Assembly (NCBI RefSeq): GCF_025753855.1 | Contig: NZ_JAOWPT010000002.1 | Coordinates: 930,001 to 994,000 of the forward strand | Source: Mesorhizobium sp. ZC-5 | GTDB lineage: Bacteria; Pseudomonadota; Alphaproteobacteria; Rhizobiales; Rhizobiaceae | Direction: 5' to 3' | DNA: 64,000 nt | Shown: positions 18,816-27,488 of the stretch, piece after piece | Position numbering within the stretch: position 1 is the first letter of the stretch | Layout: the number at the start of each line of letters is the position of its first letter | Made by a program: the position numbers and the translations under genes | The notes under the pieces: model-generated | What the model saw: only the letters and a program-made list of their open reading frames with translations | Told to the model about the DNA's origin: nothing | Database searches by the model: none

Positions 18816-19553
18816 TCATGACGTGTCGAGGCGCGCCAGAGCGTCCCGGGCGAGCGCGTGGGTTTCGGACAAAAGGTCGTGCTCTTCGCGGCGCTCCCGT
18901 TTCGGAGCCCGGCGCGGCAGCGAGCCCGGCGGAATTCCGGGCCTGAGCGGCGACAGGGCTCTGGCCTTGCCCGCAGCGCGGGCAGCCATGCGCCGGAGCC
19001 GCCAGCGCGCCAGACGATCGGCCTGTGCCGGCAAATCGTCGAGCGCCCGCGCCAGCGCTGCGATGCGGCGCAAGATGCCGGCGGCGTCGAGTTCGTCGTT
19101 ACCGGGCAGGGCCGGCGACGGACCTTTCCAGCCCGCGCCATGCGGTTTTCCCGAAAAGAACCACTCGTAGCGCTTGGGCCGGTCGGCCAGCGCGAAGACC
19201 GGCAGACGTGCATCGGAAGTTTTGCTGTCGCCGGGCGGAGCGGTTGGCTCGGCGACGCGTTGCACCTGGATCGGCGCCTCGCCGGCGCCCGGCGCCGGGC
19301 GTTCGGCGGCTGCGGCGCGCGGGTTCAGGATGGGCAGGCCGCTCGCCAGAACGACGATCAGGCGGCGCGTCGCGGCCTCGACGGGCCTCAGCAGCAGAAG
19401 CAGCCTGCGGCAGGCCCGGCGCGACAGCGTCCAGGCCTCGCGGCTTGCTTCAAAAGCGCGGCCGGCGCGGCCGGCGCGGCCTGTGTCGGCGGCGGCGGAA
19501 TGCGTGTCGTCGGCCAGCCCGGCATAGACGAAGATAAAGGCGAGAAGGCGCAT
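18816..19553 (-). CDS. Conserved-looking protein of unknown function, Arg/Ala-rich
   Basis: 245 residues from the ATG at 19553. I do not recognise the family. A short hydrophobic N-terminus (MRLLAFIFVYAGLA) could be a weak signal or anchor; a second hydrophobic patch (LIVVLASGLPIL) lies near 65. The middle has YEWFFSGKPHGAGWKG and the C-terminal half is a charged helical region (RIAALARALDDLPAQADRLARW). Codon use looks like the neighbouring genes. The frame is open 52 codons further upstream. It converges on the NlpC gene and no terminator is visible between them. Confidence 0.55.
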   Translation of the reverse strand: MRLLAFIFVYAGLADDTHSAAADTGRAGRAGRAFEASREAWTLSRRACRRLLLLLRPVEAATRRLIVVLASGLPILNPRAAAAERPAPGAGEAPIQVQRVAEPTAPPGDSKTSDARLPVFALADRPKRYEWFFSGKPHGAGWKGPSPALPGNDELDAAGILRRIAALARALDDLPAQADRLARWRLRRMAARAAGKARALSPLRPGIPPGSLPRRAPKRERREEHDLLSETHALARDALARLDTS

Positions 19554-20103
19554 CAGTGTTGCGCGATGGCGTTCCGTCTCCCTGTCCTGCCAATCCTGCT
19601 TTTCCACCACGCCTCGCCTCGAAAAATGAGAATAGGCAAAAGGGTAAAGCGGGGCCGGAGGGGCGTGGACAAAAAAAGGATGAGATTTTTGCAGGAATCG
19701 TACAAGCAATTGAAATCGCTGCGGAAGAATCTTCGATGGCGGAGGAAAATGGCGCGAAACCGGGGGATCTGTTCACATCCCAGCAGGGCGAACGCCTGAC
19801 AGGTCACGTTTGAATATCTCCGAAGTACCCCCACCCGGCGGCCTTCGACCGCCGACCTCCCCTCAACGGGGAGGTGAGGGGCCGCGCCTGCACTGCCTTG
19901 CGCTTCCGCACCGTGAGGTCGATGAGAGCAGAGACGGACCAGGAAACCGTTCGGTGAGACGACCCAAGGACCATGTATTGCACCGCAACTGCGCTGCTGG
20001 ACAGTCACGGCATGGATCCTCGGGTCTCCGCGACGGCCTACGGCCTGCTTCGCCCGAGGATGACGAAGGGAAGGATGTTGCGGCCAATCGGCCCGTGCGG
20101 TGC
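19554..20103. other. Intergenic region with a GC-rich inverted repeat
   Basis: About 550 bases with no supported gene. Short frames exist on both strands but lack good starts or coding character. A perfect hairpin ACCTCCCC (19855-19862) with GGGGAGGT (19868-19875) belongs to the CTCCCC-type repeats seen elsewhere in the window. Confidence 0.5.
19855..19875. repeat. Short GC-rich palindrome of the CTCCCC family
   Basis: Arms ACCTCCCC and GGGGAGGT with a 5-nt loop, followed by a further GAGGGGC. Similar in core sequence to the repeats at 20576, 25487, 42231 and 43621. Confidence 0.6.
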
Positions 20104-20523
20104 CTACAACTGGTATTCGTACATGACGAAGGTTTCCGCCTCGCTCCCGAGACCTTCGTAGAGGTGGCGGGCCGGATCATTGTCAATCTCCGTGCCGACC
20201 CAAGCCTCGCCGCAGCCCAGCGAGCGGCCGAGCGCGAACATTTCATCCAGCATCGTCCGGGCGATGCCCTGGCGTTGCCATTTTGGCGAGACGCCAACCT
20301 CGTCAATATAGAGTTCGGTCGCCTTGTCGGGATGACGGTGGATGACGGCGGCGCATTGCGCAACGATCTGGCCGTTATCGATGGCGACCAGCATGAGGTG
20401 ACCGGGCTCGGCGAGATAGGCAGCAAGGCGCGGCGGGTCGACAGGCTCGTCGAAGACCTCGACGGCGATGCGTTCGAAAAGCGCCTCGTCTCGAGGGCCG
20501 ACTTGCCTGATCTCGATGGGCAT
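20104..20523 (-). CDS. GNAT-family N-acetyltransferase, AAC(3)-I-like
   Basis: 139 residues with a single GNAT fold. The acetyl-CoA binding motif is VGVSPKWQRQGIARTMLDE (about 77-95), preceded by ELYIDEV, and the C-terminus has ARHLYEGLGSEAETFVMYE. The early FDEPVDPPRL segment and the overall length recall AAC(3)-I aminoglycoside acetyltransferases, but chromosomal homologues of this type are common and the substrate is unknown. A strong GGAAGGA site precedes the ATG. Confidence 0.8.
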   Translation of the reverse strand: MPIEIRQVGPRDEALFERIAVEVFDEPVDPPRLAAYLAEPGHLMLVAIDNGQIVAQCAAVIHRHPDKATELYIDEVGVSPKWQRQGIARTMLDEMFALGRSLGCGEAWVGTEIDNDPARHLYEGLGSEAETFVMYEYQL

Positions 20524-20575
20524 CGTTCGTTTCCTTCCTAGGTATCGACGTGGCCCAAGCTGCCCCTCACCCTTA

Positions 20576-20601
20576 CCCTCTCCCCGTGAACGGGGAGAGG
20601 G
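20576..20601. repeat. GC-rich palindrome of the CTCCCC family
   Basis: Perfect 11-bp arms CCCTCTCCCCG and CGGGGAGAGGG around a TGAA loop, between two leftward genes. It could act as a weak terminator or mRNA stabiliser for ghrA; there is no T-run. Confidence 0.7.
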
Positions 20602-20641
20602 GGCGTCAGCGTAGCATCAAGTTCCTGCCAGGGCGGAAGCG

Positions 20642-21583
20642 CTAGTAACCAGCCGCCCTGTCGACCAGGTTCAGCAGCGGCTCACCGCGCTCGAACGCGC
20701 TCATCTGGTCGAGCATCGGCTTGACCAGGTGCGCCGGATCCGAGGTCGCGGCGGCGTGCGGGGTGACGAACACCTTCGGGTGGTTCCACAGCGGGCTGGT
20801 CTCGGGCAGCGGCTCGGTCTCGAACACATCGAGGCTCGCCTCCTTCAGCGTGCCGTCGTCCAGTGCACGCAGAATGTCGGCGTCGCGCTGCAGTTTTCCG
20901 CGACCGGCGTTGATGAGCACCGCGCCGCCGAGCCCGTTGCGGCGGCGCAACTCGCGCAGGAGGTCGTAGCTGACGATGCCCTGCGTATCGGGCGTCAGCG
21001 GCAAAAGCACGACGAGAATGTCGGTGGCGTTGAGGAACGGGATCAGGCCGGCTTCGCCGTGGAAGGTCGAAACTCCTTCAACGCGGGTCTCGCGCCGGGT
21101 CCAGCCGTTGACGCAGAAGCCGAGCCCAAGCAGGGCATTTGCCGCGGCCCGGCCAAGCTGGCCGAGGCCCATGATGCCGACGGAAATATCGTGGGCGACG
21201 CGCTGCTGCGGCTCGTGCCAGACTTTCCTGGCCTGCTGCGCCCGGTAGAGAGCGCCTTGGCGATGGTGGTCGAGCACACGCCAGACGACATACTCGGTCA
21301 TGTGGCGGGACAAATTGTCGGCGACGACGCGCACGATCGGCACGTCCGGCACGCTCGGGTCCTGGAACAGGTGATCGACCCCGGCGCCGATCGAGAAGAT
21401 GGCGCGCAGGTTCGGCAGGCCGGTCAGCAGATTGGGGCGCTGTTTCCACACCACCGCGTAGTTGATCGAAGGATCGTTCGGCCCGTCGGGTTCGAGCACG
21501 ACGTCGCGCTCGGCCGACAGAAGCTCGTGCCAGCGCTGCGGGTGAAATCCGGTCACCGCCAGGAGGATACGGCCTTTGTCCAT
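20642..21583 (-). CDS. ghrA: Glyoxylate/hydroxypyruvate reductase A-type dehydrogenase
   Basis: 313-residue member of the D-isomer-specific 2-hydroxyacid dehydrogenases, reducing glyoxylate and hydroxypyruvate with NAD(P)H. Visible are the Rossmann motif GIMGLGQLGRAAANAL (about 136-151), the catalytic Arg in NAGRGKLQRD, the Glu in DVFETEPLP and the His in TPHAAATS. It starts 15 bases after yejF, so it is probably co-transcribed with the peptide transporter; the metabolic link is not evident. Confidence 0.9.
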   Translation of the reverse strand: MDKGRILLAVTGFHPQRWHELLSAERDVVLEPDGPNDPSINYAVVWKQRPNLLTGLPNLRAIFSIGAGVDHLFQDPSVPDVPIVRVVADNLSRHMTEYVVWRVLDHHRQGALYRAQQARKVWHEPQQRVAHDISVGIMGLGQLGRAAANALLGLGFCVNGWTRRETRVEGVSTFHGEAGLIPFLNATDILVVLLPLTPDTQGIVSYDLLRELRRRNGLGGAVLINAGRGKLQRDADILRALDDGTLKEASLDVFETEPLPETSPLWNHPKVFVTPHAAATSDPAHLVKPMLDQMSAFERGEPLLNLVDRAAGY

Positions 21584-21598
21584 GATGATTTTCCCGGA

Positions 21599-23230
21599 TT
21601 ACTGGCTGACGACGTTTGCCGGCGCCGTCTCGATGCGGAAGGCAGCCGAGAGCAGCGCCTTGGTGTAGTCGCTCTCGGGCCGTTCGAAAATCTGTTCGGA
21701 AGGACCGTATTCGACGATCTTGCCGTTGCGCATGACGATGACGTCGTTGGCCAGCGCGCGGACGACCTTCAGGTCGTGGCTGATGAAGAGATAGGCGAGG
21801 TTATGCTTGGCCTGCAGGCCGCGCAGCAGGTCGACCACCTGCGCCTGCACGCTCATGTCGAGCGCCGAGGTGGGCTCGTCCAGCATGACGAAGCGGGGGT
21901 TGAGCACCATGGCGCGGGCAATCGCGATGCGCTGGCGCTGGCCGCCGGAGAATTCATGCGGATAGCGGTGGCGGGTTTCCGCGTCGAGCCCGACTTCGCG
22001 CAACACGTCGACGACGCGCTTGTCGCGCTCGGTGGCGGACAGGTTGGGCTCGTGGATGCCGAGCCCCTCGGCGATGATTTCGCTGATCGACATACGTGGT
22101 GAGAGCGAGCCGAACGGATCCTGAAAGACGATCTGCAATTCGCGCCGGAGCGGCCGCATCTCGTTAAAGGAGAGACGGTCGATGTCGCGGCCGTTGAAAT
22201 GGATTTTCCCCTCCGACGAAATCATGCGCGACAGCGCCAAGCCGAGCGTCGTCTTGCCCGAGCCGGATTCGCCGACGACGCCCAGCGTCTGGCCGGCGCG
22301 CACGGTGACGTCGATGCCGTCGACCGCCTTCACATGGTCGACGGTGGTGCGGAAGAAACCCTGTTTGATCGGGAACCAGACCTTGATGTCCTCGCCCTGC
22401 ATCACGGTTGCAGCCGACAGATCGGCCCTCGGCGGCTTGCCCTTGGGCTCGGCCGCAAGCAGGTGGCGCGTGTATTCATGCTGCGGGTTGGCGAATATCT
22501 CCTTCGTCGGGCCGGTTTCGACGATCTTGCCCTTGGTCATCACGCAGACCCGGTCGGCGATCTTGCGGACAATGCCGAGGTCATGGGTGATGAACAGCAT
22601 CGACATGCCGTTCTTCGTCTTGAGGTTGGCCAAGAGCTCGAGGATCTGCGCCTGCACGGTGACGTCGAGCGCGGTGGTCGGCTCGTCGGCGATCAGAAGC
22701 TCGGGCTCGTTGGCGAGCGCCATGGCGATCATGACGCGCTGGCGCTGGCCGCCGGAAAGCTGGTGCGGATAGGCCTGCAGGCGCTTCTCCGGCTCGCGGA
22801 TACCGACTTCATTCAGGAGTTCGAGCGTGCGCTTGCGCGCCGCCGCATCGCGCAGGCCCTGGTGCAGCTTGAGCACCTCGCCGACCTGCTGCTCGATCGT
22901 GTGCAGCGGATTGAGCGAGGTCATCGGCTCCTGGAAGATCATGGTGATCCTGTTGCCGCGCACCTTGCGCAACTCCTTCTCGCTCTTGGCGAGCAGGTCG
23001 TCCCCCTTGAACAGGATCTGGCCGGACGGGTGGCTGGCCGGCGGGTAGGGCAACAGCTTGAGCACCGACAGCGCCGACACCGACTTGCCGGAGCCGGACT
23101 CGCCGACCAGCGCCACCGTCTCGCCCTTGGCGATGTCGAAGGAGATGTGGTCGACGGCGGTGGAGAGCTTGCCGCCCTGTTCGAAGGCGACGGAAAGATC
23201 GCGGACCGAGAGGAGGGGGGTGTCGCTCAT
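21599..23230 (-). CDS. yejF: Peptide ABC transporter ATPase with two nucleotide-binding domains (YejF)
   Basis: 543 residues containing two fused ABC ATPase domains. Each has Walker A (GESGSGKS and GESGSGKT) and a signature (LSGGQRQRV and FSGGQRQRI), plus Walker B regions LLIADEPTTALD and FVMLDEPTSALD. It energises the YejBE permease. The start at 23230 overlaps the yejE stop by 4 bases; the frame is open far upstream only because it runs opposite yejE codons. The length equals that of YejF in other bacteria. Confidence 0.95.
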   Translation of the reverse strand: MSDTPLLSVRDLSVAFEQGGKLSTAVDHISFDIAKGETVALVGESGSGKSVSALSVLKLLPYPPASHPSGQILFKGDDLLAKSEKELRKVRGNRITMIFQEPMTSLNPLHTIEQQVGEVLKLHQGLRDAAARKRTLELLNEVGIREPEKRLQAYPHQLSGGQRQRVMIAMALANEPELLIADEPTTALDVTVQAQILELLANLKTKNGMSMLFITHDLGIVRKIADRVCVMTKGKIVETGPTKEIFANPQHEYTRHLLAAEPKGKPPRADLSAATVMQGEDIKVWFPIKQGFFRTTVDHVKAVDGIDVTVRAGQTLGVVGESGSGKTTLGLALSRMISSEGKIHFNGRDIDRLSFNEMRPLRRELQIVFQDPFGSLSPRMSISEIIAEGLGIHEPNLSATERDKRVVDVLREVGLDAETRHRYPHEFSGGQRQRIAIARAMVLNPRFVMLDEPTSALDMSVQAQVVDLLRGLQAKHNLAYLFISHDLKVVRALANDVIVMRNGKIVEYGPSEQIFERPESDYTKALLSAAFRIETAPANVVSQ

Positions 23231-24387
23231 TTGAACGTCTTCCGCGGATCGAAGGCGTCGCGGGTCGCCTCGCCGATGAAGATCAGCAGCGACAGCATGA
23301 TCGACAGCGTGAAGAAGCCGGTCATGGCGAGCCATGGCGCGTTGAGGTTGCGCTGGCCCTGCTTCAGGAGTTCGCCGAGCGAGGCGGAACCGGGCGGAAG
23401 GCCGAAACCGAGGAAATCCAGCGCCGTCAGCGTCGAGATCGAGCCGTTGAGGATAAACGGCAGGAAGGTGAGCGTCGCCACCATGGCGTTGGGCAGCAGA
23501 TGGCGCAGCATGATGGTGCGGTTGGGCACGCCCAGCGCACGGGCGGCGTTGACGTACTCGAAGTTGCGGGCGCGCAGGAATTCGGCCCGCACGACGCCGA
23601 CAAGCGCCACCCAGGAGAAGGCCAGCATGATGCCGAGCAGGATGAAGAAACCGGGCGGCAGCACGGCCGAAATAATGAGGATCAGGTAGAGCACGGGGAT
23701 CGCCGACCAGATCTCGATGAAGCGCTGGAAGAGAAGGTCGGTCCAGCCGCCGAAATAGCCTTGCACGGCGCCGGCGGCGACGCCGATGACCGTCGAGGCG
23801 AGCGTCAGGATCAGCCCGAACAGCACCGAGATGCGGAAACCGTAGATGACGCGGGCGAGCACGTCGCGCGCCTGGTCGTCGGTGCCGAGCCAGTTCCAGT
23901 TGCCGACGACGCAGTTGGGATCGTCGGCGCCCTGCGGATAACGCTCGCAACGCTTCGCCCTGTCGTAGAGCCAGGAGGGTTTTGCGGGCGCGGCGTCGGG
24001 AATCTCGTTGTTGGTGGTGCGGTAGGAATAGCGTATCGGCGGCCAGATCATCCATCCGTTTGCGGCGATCGCATCCTGGATGATCGGCATGCGGTAGTCG
24101 GCGACCGGCAGGAAGCCTTCGTCGCCCAGGAAGGTCGCCTCGTCATAGTCGGTGACGATGGGCGAATAGAAATTGCCGTTGAAGCGGATCAGCAGCGGCT
24201 TGTCGTTGGCGACGAGTTCGGAGCCGAGCGACAGGACGAACAGGACAAGGAATATCCACAGGGACCAGTAGCCGCGCCGGTTCGCCTTGAAATTCTGCCA
24301 CCGCCGCTGGTTGATCGGCGACAGCCACGGCCGCGCTGCTGTGTTGCGCGCCGCTTCGACTTCCGAGGCCGTCTGCATGTCGGGCAT
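23227..24387 (-). CDS. yejE: Peptide ABC transporter permease YejE
   Basis: 386 residues. An N-terminal cytoplasmic stretch and first helix (WSLWIFLVLFVLSLGSELV) are followed by a periplasmic insert and the binding-protein-dependent transport domain with about five helices and the EAA loop (NAARALGVPNRTIMLRHLLPN). It is of the DppC/OppC type. Its start abuts the yejB stop (TGATG) and its stop overlaps yejF. Confidence 0.95.
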   Translation of the reverse strand: MPDMQTASEVEAARNTAARPWLSPINQRRWQNFKANRRGYWSLWIFLVLFVLSLGSELVANDKPLLIRFNGNFYSPIVTDYDEATFLGDEGFLPVADYRMPIIQDAIAANGWMIWPPIRYSYRTTNNEIPDAAPAKPSWLYDRAKRCERYPQGADDPNCVVGNWNWLGTDDQARDVLARVIYGFRISVLFGLILTLASTVIGVAAGAVQGYFGGWTDLLFQRFIEIWSAIPVLYLILIISAVLPPGFFILLGIMLAFSWVALVGVVRAEFLRARNFEYVNAARALGVPNRTIMLRHLLPNAMVATLTFLPFILNGSISTLTALDFLGFGLPPGSASLGELLKQGQRNLNAPWLAMTGFFTLSIMLSLLIFIGEATRDAFDPRKTFK

Positions 24388-25481
24388 CAGACGTCTCTCC
24401 GCTCGAAATCGATGCGCGGATCGATCCAGGTATAGATGAGGTCGGAGATCAGGCTGACGATCAACCCCATCAGGGAGAAGATGAAGAGTGTGGCAAATAC
24501 AACCGGATAGTCGCGATCGAGGATAGACTTGTAGCCGAGGAGGCCCAGTCCATCGAGAGAGAAGATGTTCTCGATCAGCAGCGAGCCGGTGAAGAACGCG
24601 GAGATGAAGGCGGCCGGGAAGCCGGCGATGACGATCAGCATGGCGTTGCGGAAGACGTGGCCGTAGAGCACGCGCCGTTCCGACAGGCCTTTCGCACGCG
24701 CCGTCACCACATACTGTTTGCGGATCTCGTCGAGAAACGAATTCTTGGTGAGCAGGGTGGTGGTGGCGAAGGCTGACAGCACCATGGCCGTCAGCGGCAA
24801 TGCCAGGTGCCAGAAATAGTCGATGATCTTCTCATACCAGGAAAGCTGGCTGAAGTTCTCCGAGACGAGGCCGCGCAACGGGAACCAGTCGTAGAAGGAG
24901 CCGCCGGCGAACAGCACCATCAGCATGATGGCGAACAGGAAGCCGGGGATGGCGTAGCCGACGATGACGACACCGCTGGTCCAGACGTCGAAGGATGAGC
25001 CGTCCCGTACCGCCTTGCGGATGCCGAGCGGAATCGAGATCAGGTAGGAAAGCAGCGTGATCCAGAGACCGATCGAGATGGAGACTGGCATCTTTTCTAT
25101 GATCAGGTCGAGCACCGAGATCTTGCGGAAGAAGCTCTCGCCGAAGTCGAAGCGCACATAATCCCAGAGCATGCCGAAAAAGCGCTGCAGCGGCGGCTTG
25201 TCGAAGCCGAACTGCTTTTCGAGCTTGGCGATGAATTCCGGGTCCAGGCCCTGCGCGCCGCGGTACCTGGACGAAGCGCCGCCACCTGCATCGAAGTTGG
25301 CGGCCACATCGCTACCACCGCCTGAAAGCACATCCCCGCCGCCACCTGGATTTTGCAGCCTGGAGATGATCTGCTCCACCGGACCGCCCGGAGCGAATTG
25401 GATCACCGCGAAGGACACCGCCATGATGCCGAACAGCGTCGGGATCATCAAAAGGATGCGGCGGAGGATATAGGCGCCCAT
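24387..25481 (-). CDS. yejB: Peptide ABC transporter permease YejB
   Basis: About 364 residues from the ATG at 25481, which follows GGGAGAG; the frame upstream is non-coding repeat sequence. The first helix is [20 protein letters not shown], with the DppB-like segment [10 protein letters not shown], a Gly-rich periplasmic insert (about 47-75), and the transport domain with five more helices and EAA loop [22 protein letters not shown]. It pairs with YejE. Confidence 0.95.
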   Translation of the reverse strand: MGAYILRRILLMIPTLFGIMAVSFAVIQFAPGGPVEQIISRLQNPGGGGDVLSGGGSDVAANFDAGGGASSRYRGAQGLDPEFIAKLEKQFGFDKPPLQRFFGMLWDYVRFDFGESFFRKISVLDLIIEKMPVSISIGLWITLLSYLISIPLGIRKAVRDGSSFDVWTSGVVIVGYAIPGFLFAIMLMVLFAGGSFYDWFPLRGLVSENFSQLSWYEKIIDYFWHLALPLTAMVLSAFATTTLLTKNSFLDEIRKQYVVTARAKGLSERRVLYGHVFRNAMLIVIAGFPAAFISAFFTGSLLIENIFSLDGLGLLGYKSILDRDYPVVFATLFIFSLMGLIVSLISDLIYTWIDPRIDFERRDV

Positions 25482-25486
25482 CAGAC

Positions 25487-25617
25487 TCTCCCTTCTCCCC
25501 GTGAACGGGAAGAAGGTGCCCGAAGGGGGGATGAGGGGCAGCATTCAACCCGGGCCAGTTCGCGCTGCCCCTCACCTACCTGCCGGCATCCTCTCACCGC
25601 GAGCCGGGAGAGGAAAG
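25487..25617. repeat. GC-rich inverted repeat between the yejA and yejB genes
   Basis: Two nested structures: CTTCTCCCCGT...ACGGGAAGAAGG near 25492-25516 and a perfect 11-bp pair TGAGGGGCAGC (532-542) with GCTGCCCCTCA (564-574), followed by another CTCTC...GAGAGG arm. It is in the middle of an operon and could set message stability between the binding proteins and the permeases. Confidence 0.65.
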
Positions 25618-25622
25618 CTGCT

Positions 25623-27488
25623 TCACCCCTTGCCAATTGCCTTCGCCTTGTCTTTGTCGAACCACCACAGCGCCTCGACGGGGAAACCGTAATCGGGCTT
25701 GGGCTCCTTGAAACCGAACATGTCCCAGAACGCCGCCAAGTGATTCGCGGAATGCCAATTTGGAATCCAGTCCATGCGCGCACGCAAGACCCGATCGAGC
25801 GCGCGCATGGCCGCAATAAGCGCCGGGCGGTCCTGTGCCCGCCCGACCGCGTCAATGAGCGCATCGACCCCGGGATCCTTGATACCCGGGTAATTTCGCG
25901 CGCTGGGGCTCGCCGCGGCGCGGGAGTGGAAGAAAAGCTCCATCGTGTCGCGTGTCGGCGTCGCCTCGAAGGAGAACGCTGCCGAGACCAGGTCGAAGTC
26001 GAACTCGTTCTGGCGCAAATTATACTGGGCGGAATCGACCTGGCGGATGGTAGCGTCGATGCCGATGACGCGCATGTTTTCGACGAAAGGGCTGAAAACG
26101 CGAACCAGCGCGTCCTCTTCGGCGAGAATCTCCAGCGAAAGCTTTTCGCCCTTCTCGTTTTGCAGGGTGTTGCCGACACGCTTCCAGCCTGCCTCGGCCA
26201 GCAGTTTCGTAGCCGCTCCGAGCAGCTTGCGGTCGCGGCCGGAGCCGTCGGAGGATGGCTGAAGTGCCGCCTCGCCGAATGCTTCGTCAGGTATCTTGCC
26301 GCGCAACGGTTCGAGAATGGCCAGTTCATCCGGCGACGGCAGGCCTTCGGCCCGATAGTCGGATTTTTCGAAGGTCGAATGCGAGCGCACATAGACGCCG
26401 TAGAACAGATTGCGGTTGGTCCATTCGAAGTCGAAGCAGAGCGCGATGGCTCGGCGAACACGCGGATCGCGGAAGCGCTCGCGGCGCTGGTTGAGCGTCA
26501 TCGCCTGCATAGTGGGGCGCTTGTCTCCGGGAAAGGTGCGCTTGACGACCTTCTTCTCATTCACCGCCGGGAAATCATAACCGGTCGCCCAGGTTTTGGA
26601 GACGGCCTCCTGCCGGAAGGTTATGTCGCCCTTCTTGAAGGCCTCGAAGCTGGCCTGCCGTTCGCGGTAGAATTCGATGCGGATGCGGTCGAAATTGTAG
26701 AGGCCGCGGCTGACGCCGAGATCATGGGCCCAATAGTCGGCGACGCGTTCATATTCGATCGTCTGCCCGGCGACCACGCGTCCGACCTTGTAGGGGCCTG
26801 ACCCGAGCGGCGGTGTCATGATCGCGTCCTCGAAGGGATGCGCCTCGAAAAACGCCTTCGAGACGATCGGGAATTCTACCACCGACAAGATCGTGCGTTC
26901 CGAATGCTTGCCGGTGAATGTCAGCTTGACTGTCTGCGGGTTGACGGCTTCGGCCGAAACAAGCTCCAGCAGCGGCAACTGCAGATCGTAGTGACCCTTT
27001 TCCTTGTAGGTCAAAAATGTGAAGGCGACGTCGGCGGCGGTAACGGGGCTGCCGTCATGGAACCGTGCCTCCGGCCGCAGCCTGAACTCGAAGCTGTTTC
27101 GGTCCTCGGAAATGGTGACGGTTTCAGCCAGAAGGCCGTAGACGGCGTCCGGCTCGTCCAAGGCGTCCATCATCAATGCATCGAAACACATCTCCATGCG
27201 CGGCGGCGCATCGCTCTTGGGCGTGAAGGAATTCAATGTGTTGAAGGTGAGCGGGCTCTGGTTGTACACCCAGCTCGGCACCGAAAGATTGAACGTGCCG
27301 CCCTTCGGTGCGTCCGGGTTCACATAGTCGAAATGCTTGAAGCCGGCCGGGTATTTCAGGTCGCCGAAAGCCGAGAGGCCGTGCAGCGGCTTGCCGGTGG
27401 GGCTGGCGGCGAAGGCAGGCAGCAGCGGTGCAGCCGCCGCCGCGCCGGCCAGCGCCAGGAAGTCACGTCGCGGAAGACGCGTACTCAA
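25623..27488 (-). CDS. yejA: Peptide-binding protein YejA, second paralogue (Tat signal)
   Basis: Periplasmic solute-binding protein of family 5 (SBP_bac_5), about 621 residues. The N-terminus LPRRDFLALAGAAAAAPLLPAFA is a twin-arginine signal with AFA cleavage. The mature protein has the YejA hallmark FKHFDYVNPDAPKGG. No ATG lies close to the signal: the best start is TTG at 27488, overlapping the previous stop as TTGA with AAGAG upstream. A start at 27542 would add 18 residues that overlap the preceding gene. Confidence 0.88.
   Translation of the reverse strand: MSTRLPRRDFLALAGAAAAAPLLPAFAASPTGKPLHGLSAFGDLKYPAGFKHFDYVNPDAPKGGTFNLSVPSWVYNQSPLTFNTLNSFTPKSDAPPRMEMCFDALMMDALDEPDAVYGLLAETVTISEDRNSFEFRLRPEARFHDGSPVTAADVAFTFLTYKEKGHYDLQLPLLELVSAEAVNPQTVKLTFTGKHSERTILSVVEFPIVSKAFFEAHPFEDAIMTPPLGSGPYKVGRVVAGQTIEYERVADYWAHDLGVSRGLYNFDRIRIEFYRERQASFEAFKKGDITFRQEAVSKTWATGYDFPAVNEKKVVKRTFPGDKRPTMQAMTLNQRRERFRDPRVRRAIALCFDFEWTNRNLFYGVYVRSHSTFEKSDYRAEGLPSPDELAILEPLRGKIPDEAFGEAALQPSSDGSGRDRKLLGAATKLLAEAGWKRVGNTLQNEKGEKLSLEILAEEDALVRVFSPFVENMRVIGIDATIRQVDSAQYNLRQNEFDFDLVSAAFSFEATPTRDTMELFFHSRAAASPSARNYPGIKDPGVDALIDAVGRAQDRPALIAAMRALDRVLRARMDWIPNWHSANHLAAFWDMFGFKEPKPDYGFPVEALWWFDKDKAKAIGKG

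Noticed and set aside
19556-19813. Plus-strand 85-codon frame before the GNAT gene
   Set aside because: No ribosome binding site, no conserved features, and it overlaps the likely upstream region of the gene at 18816-19553.
23231-24055. N-terminal 275-residue extension of the yejF frame
   Set aside because: It is a shadow frame opposite the codons of yejE. The ATG at 23230 overlapping the yejE stop starts a normal YejF.
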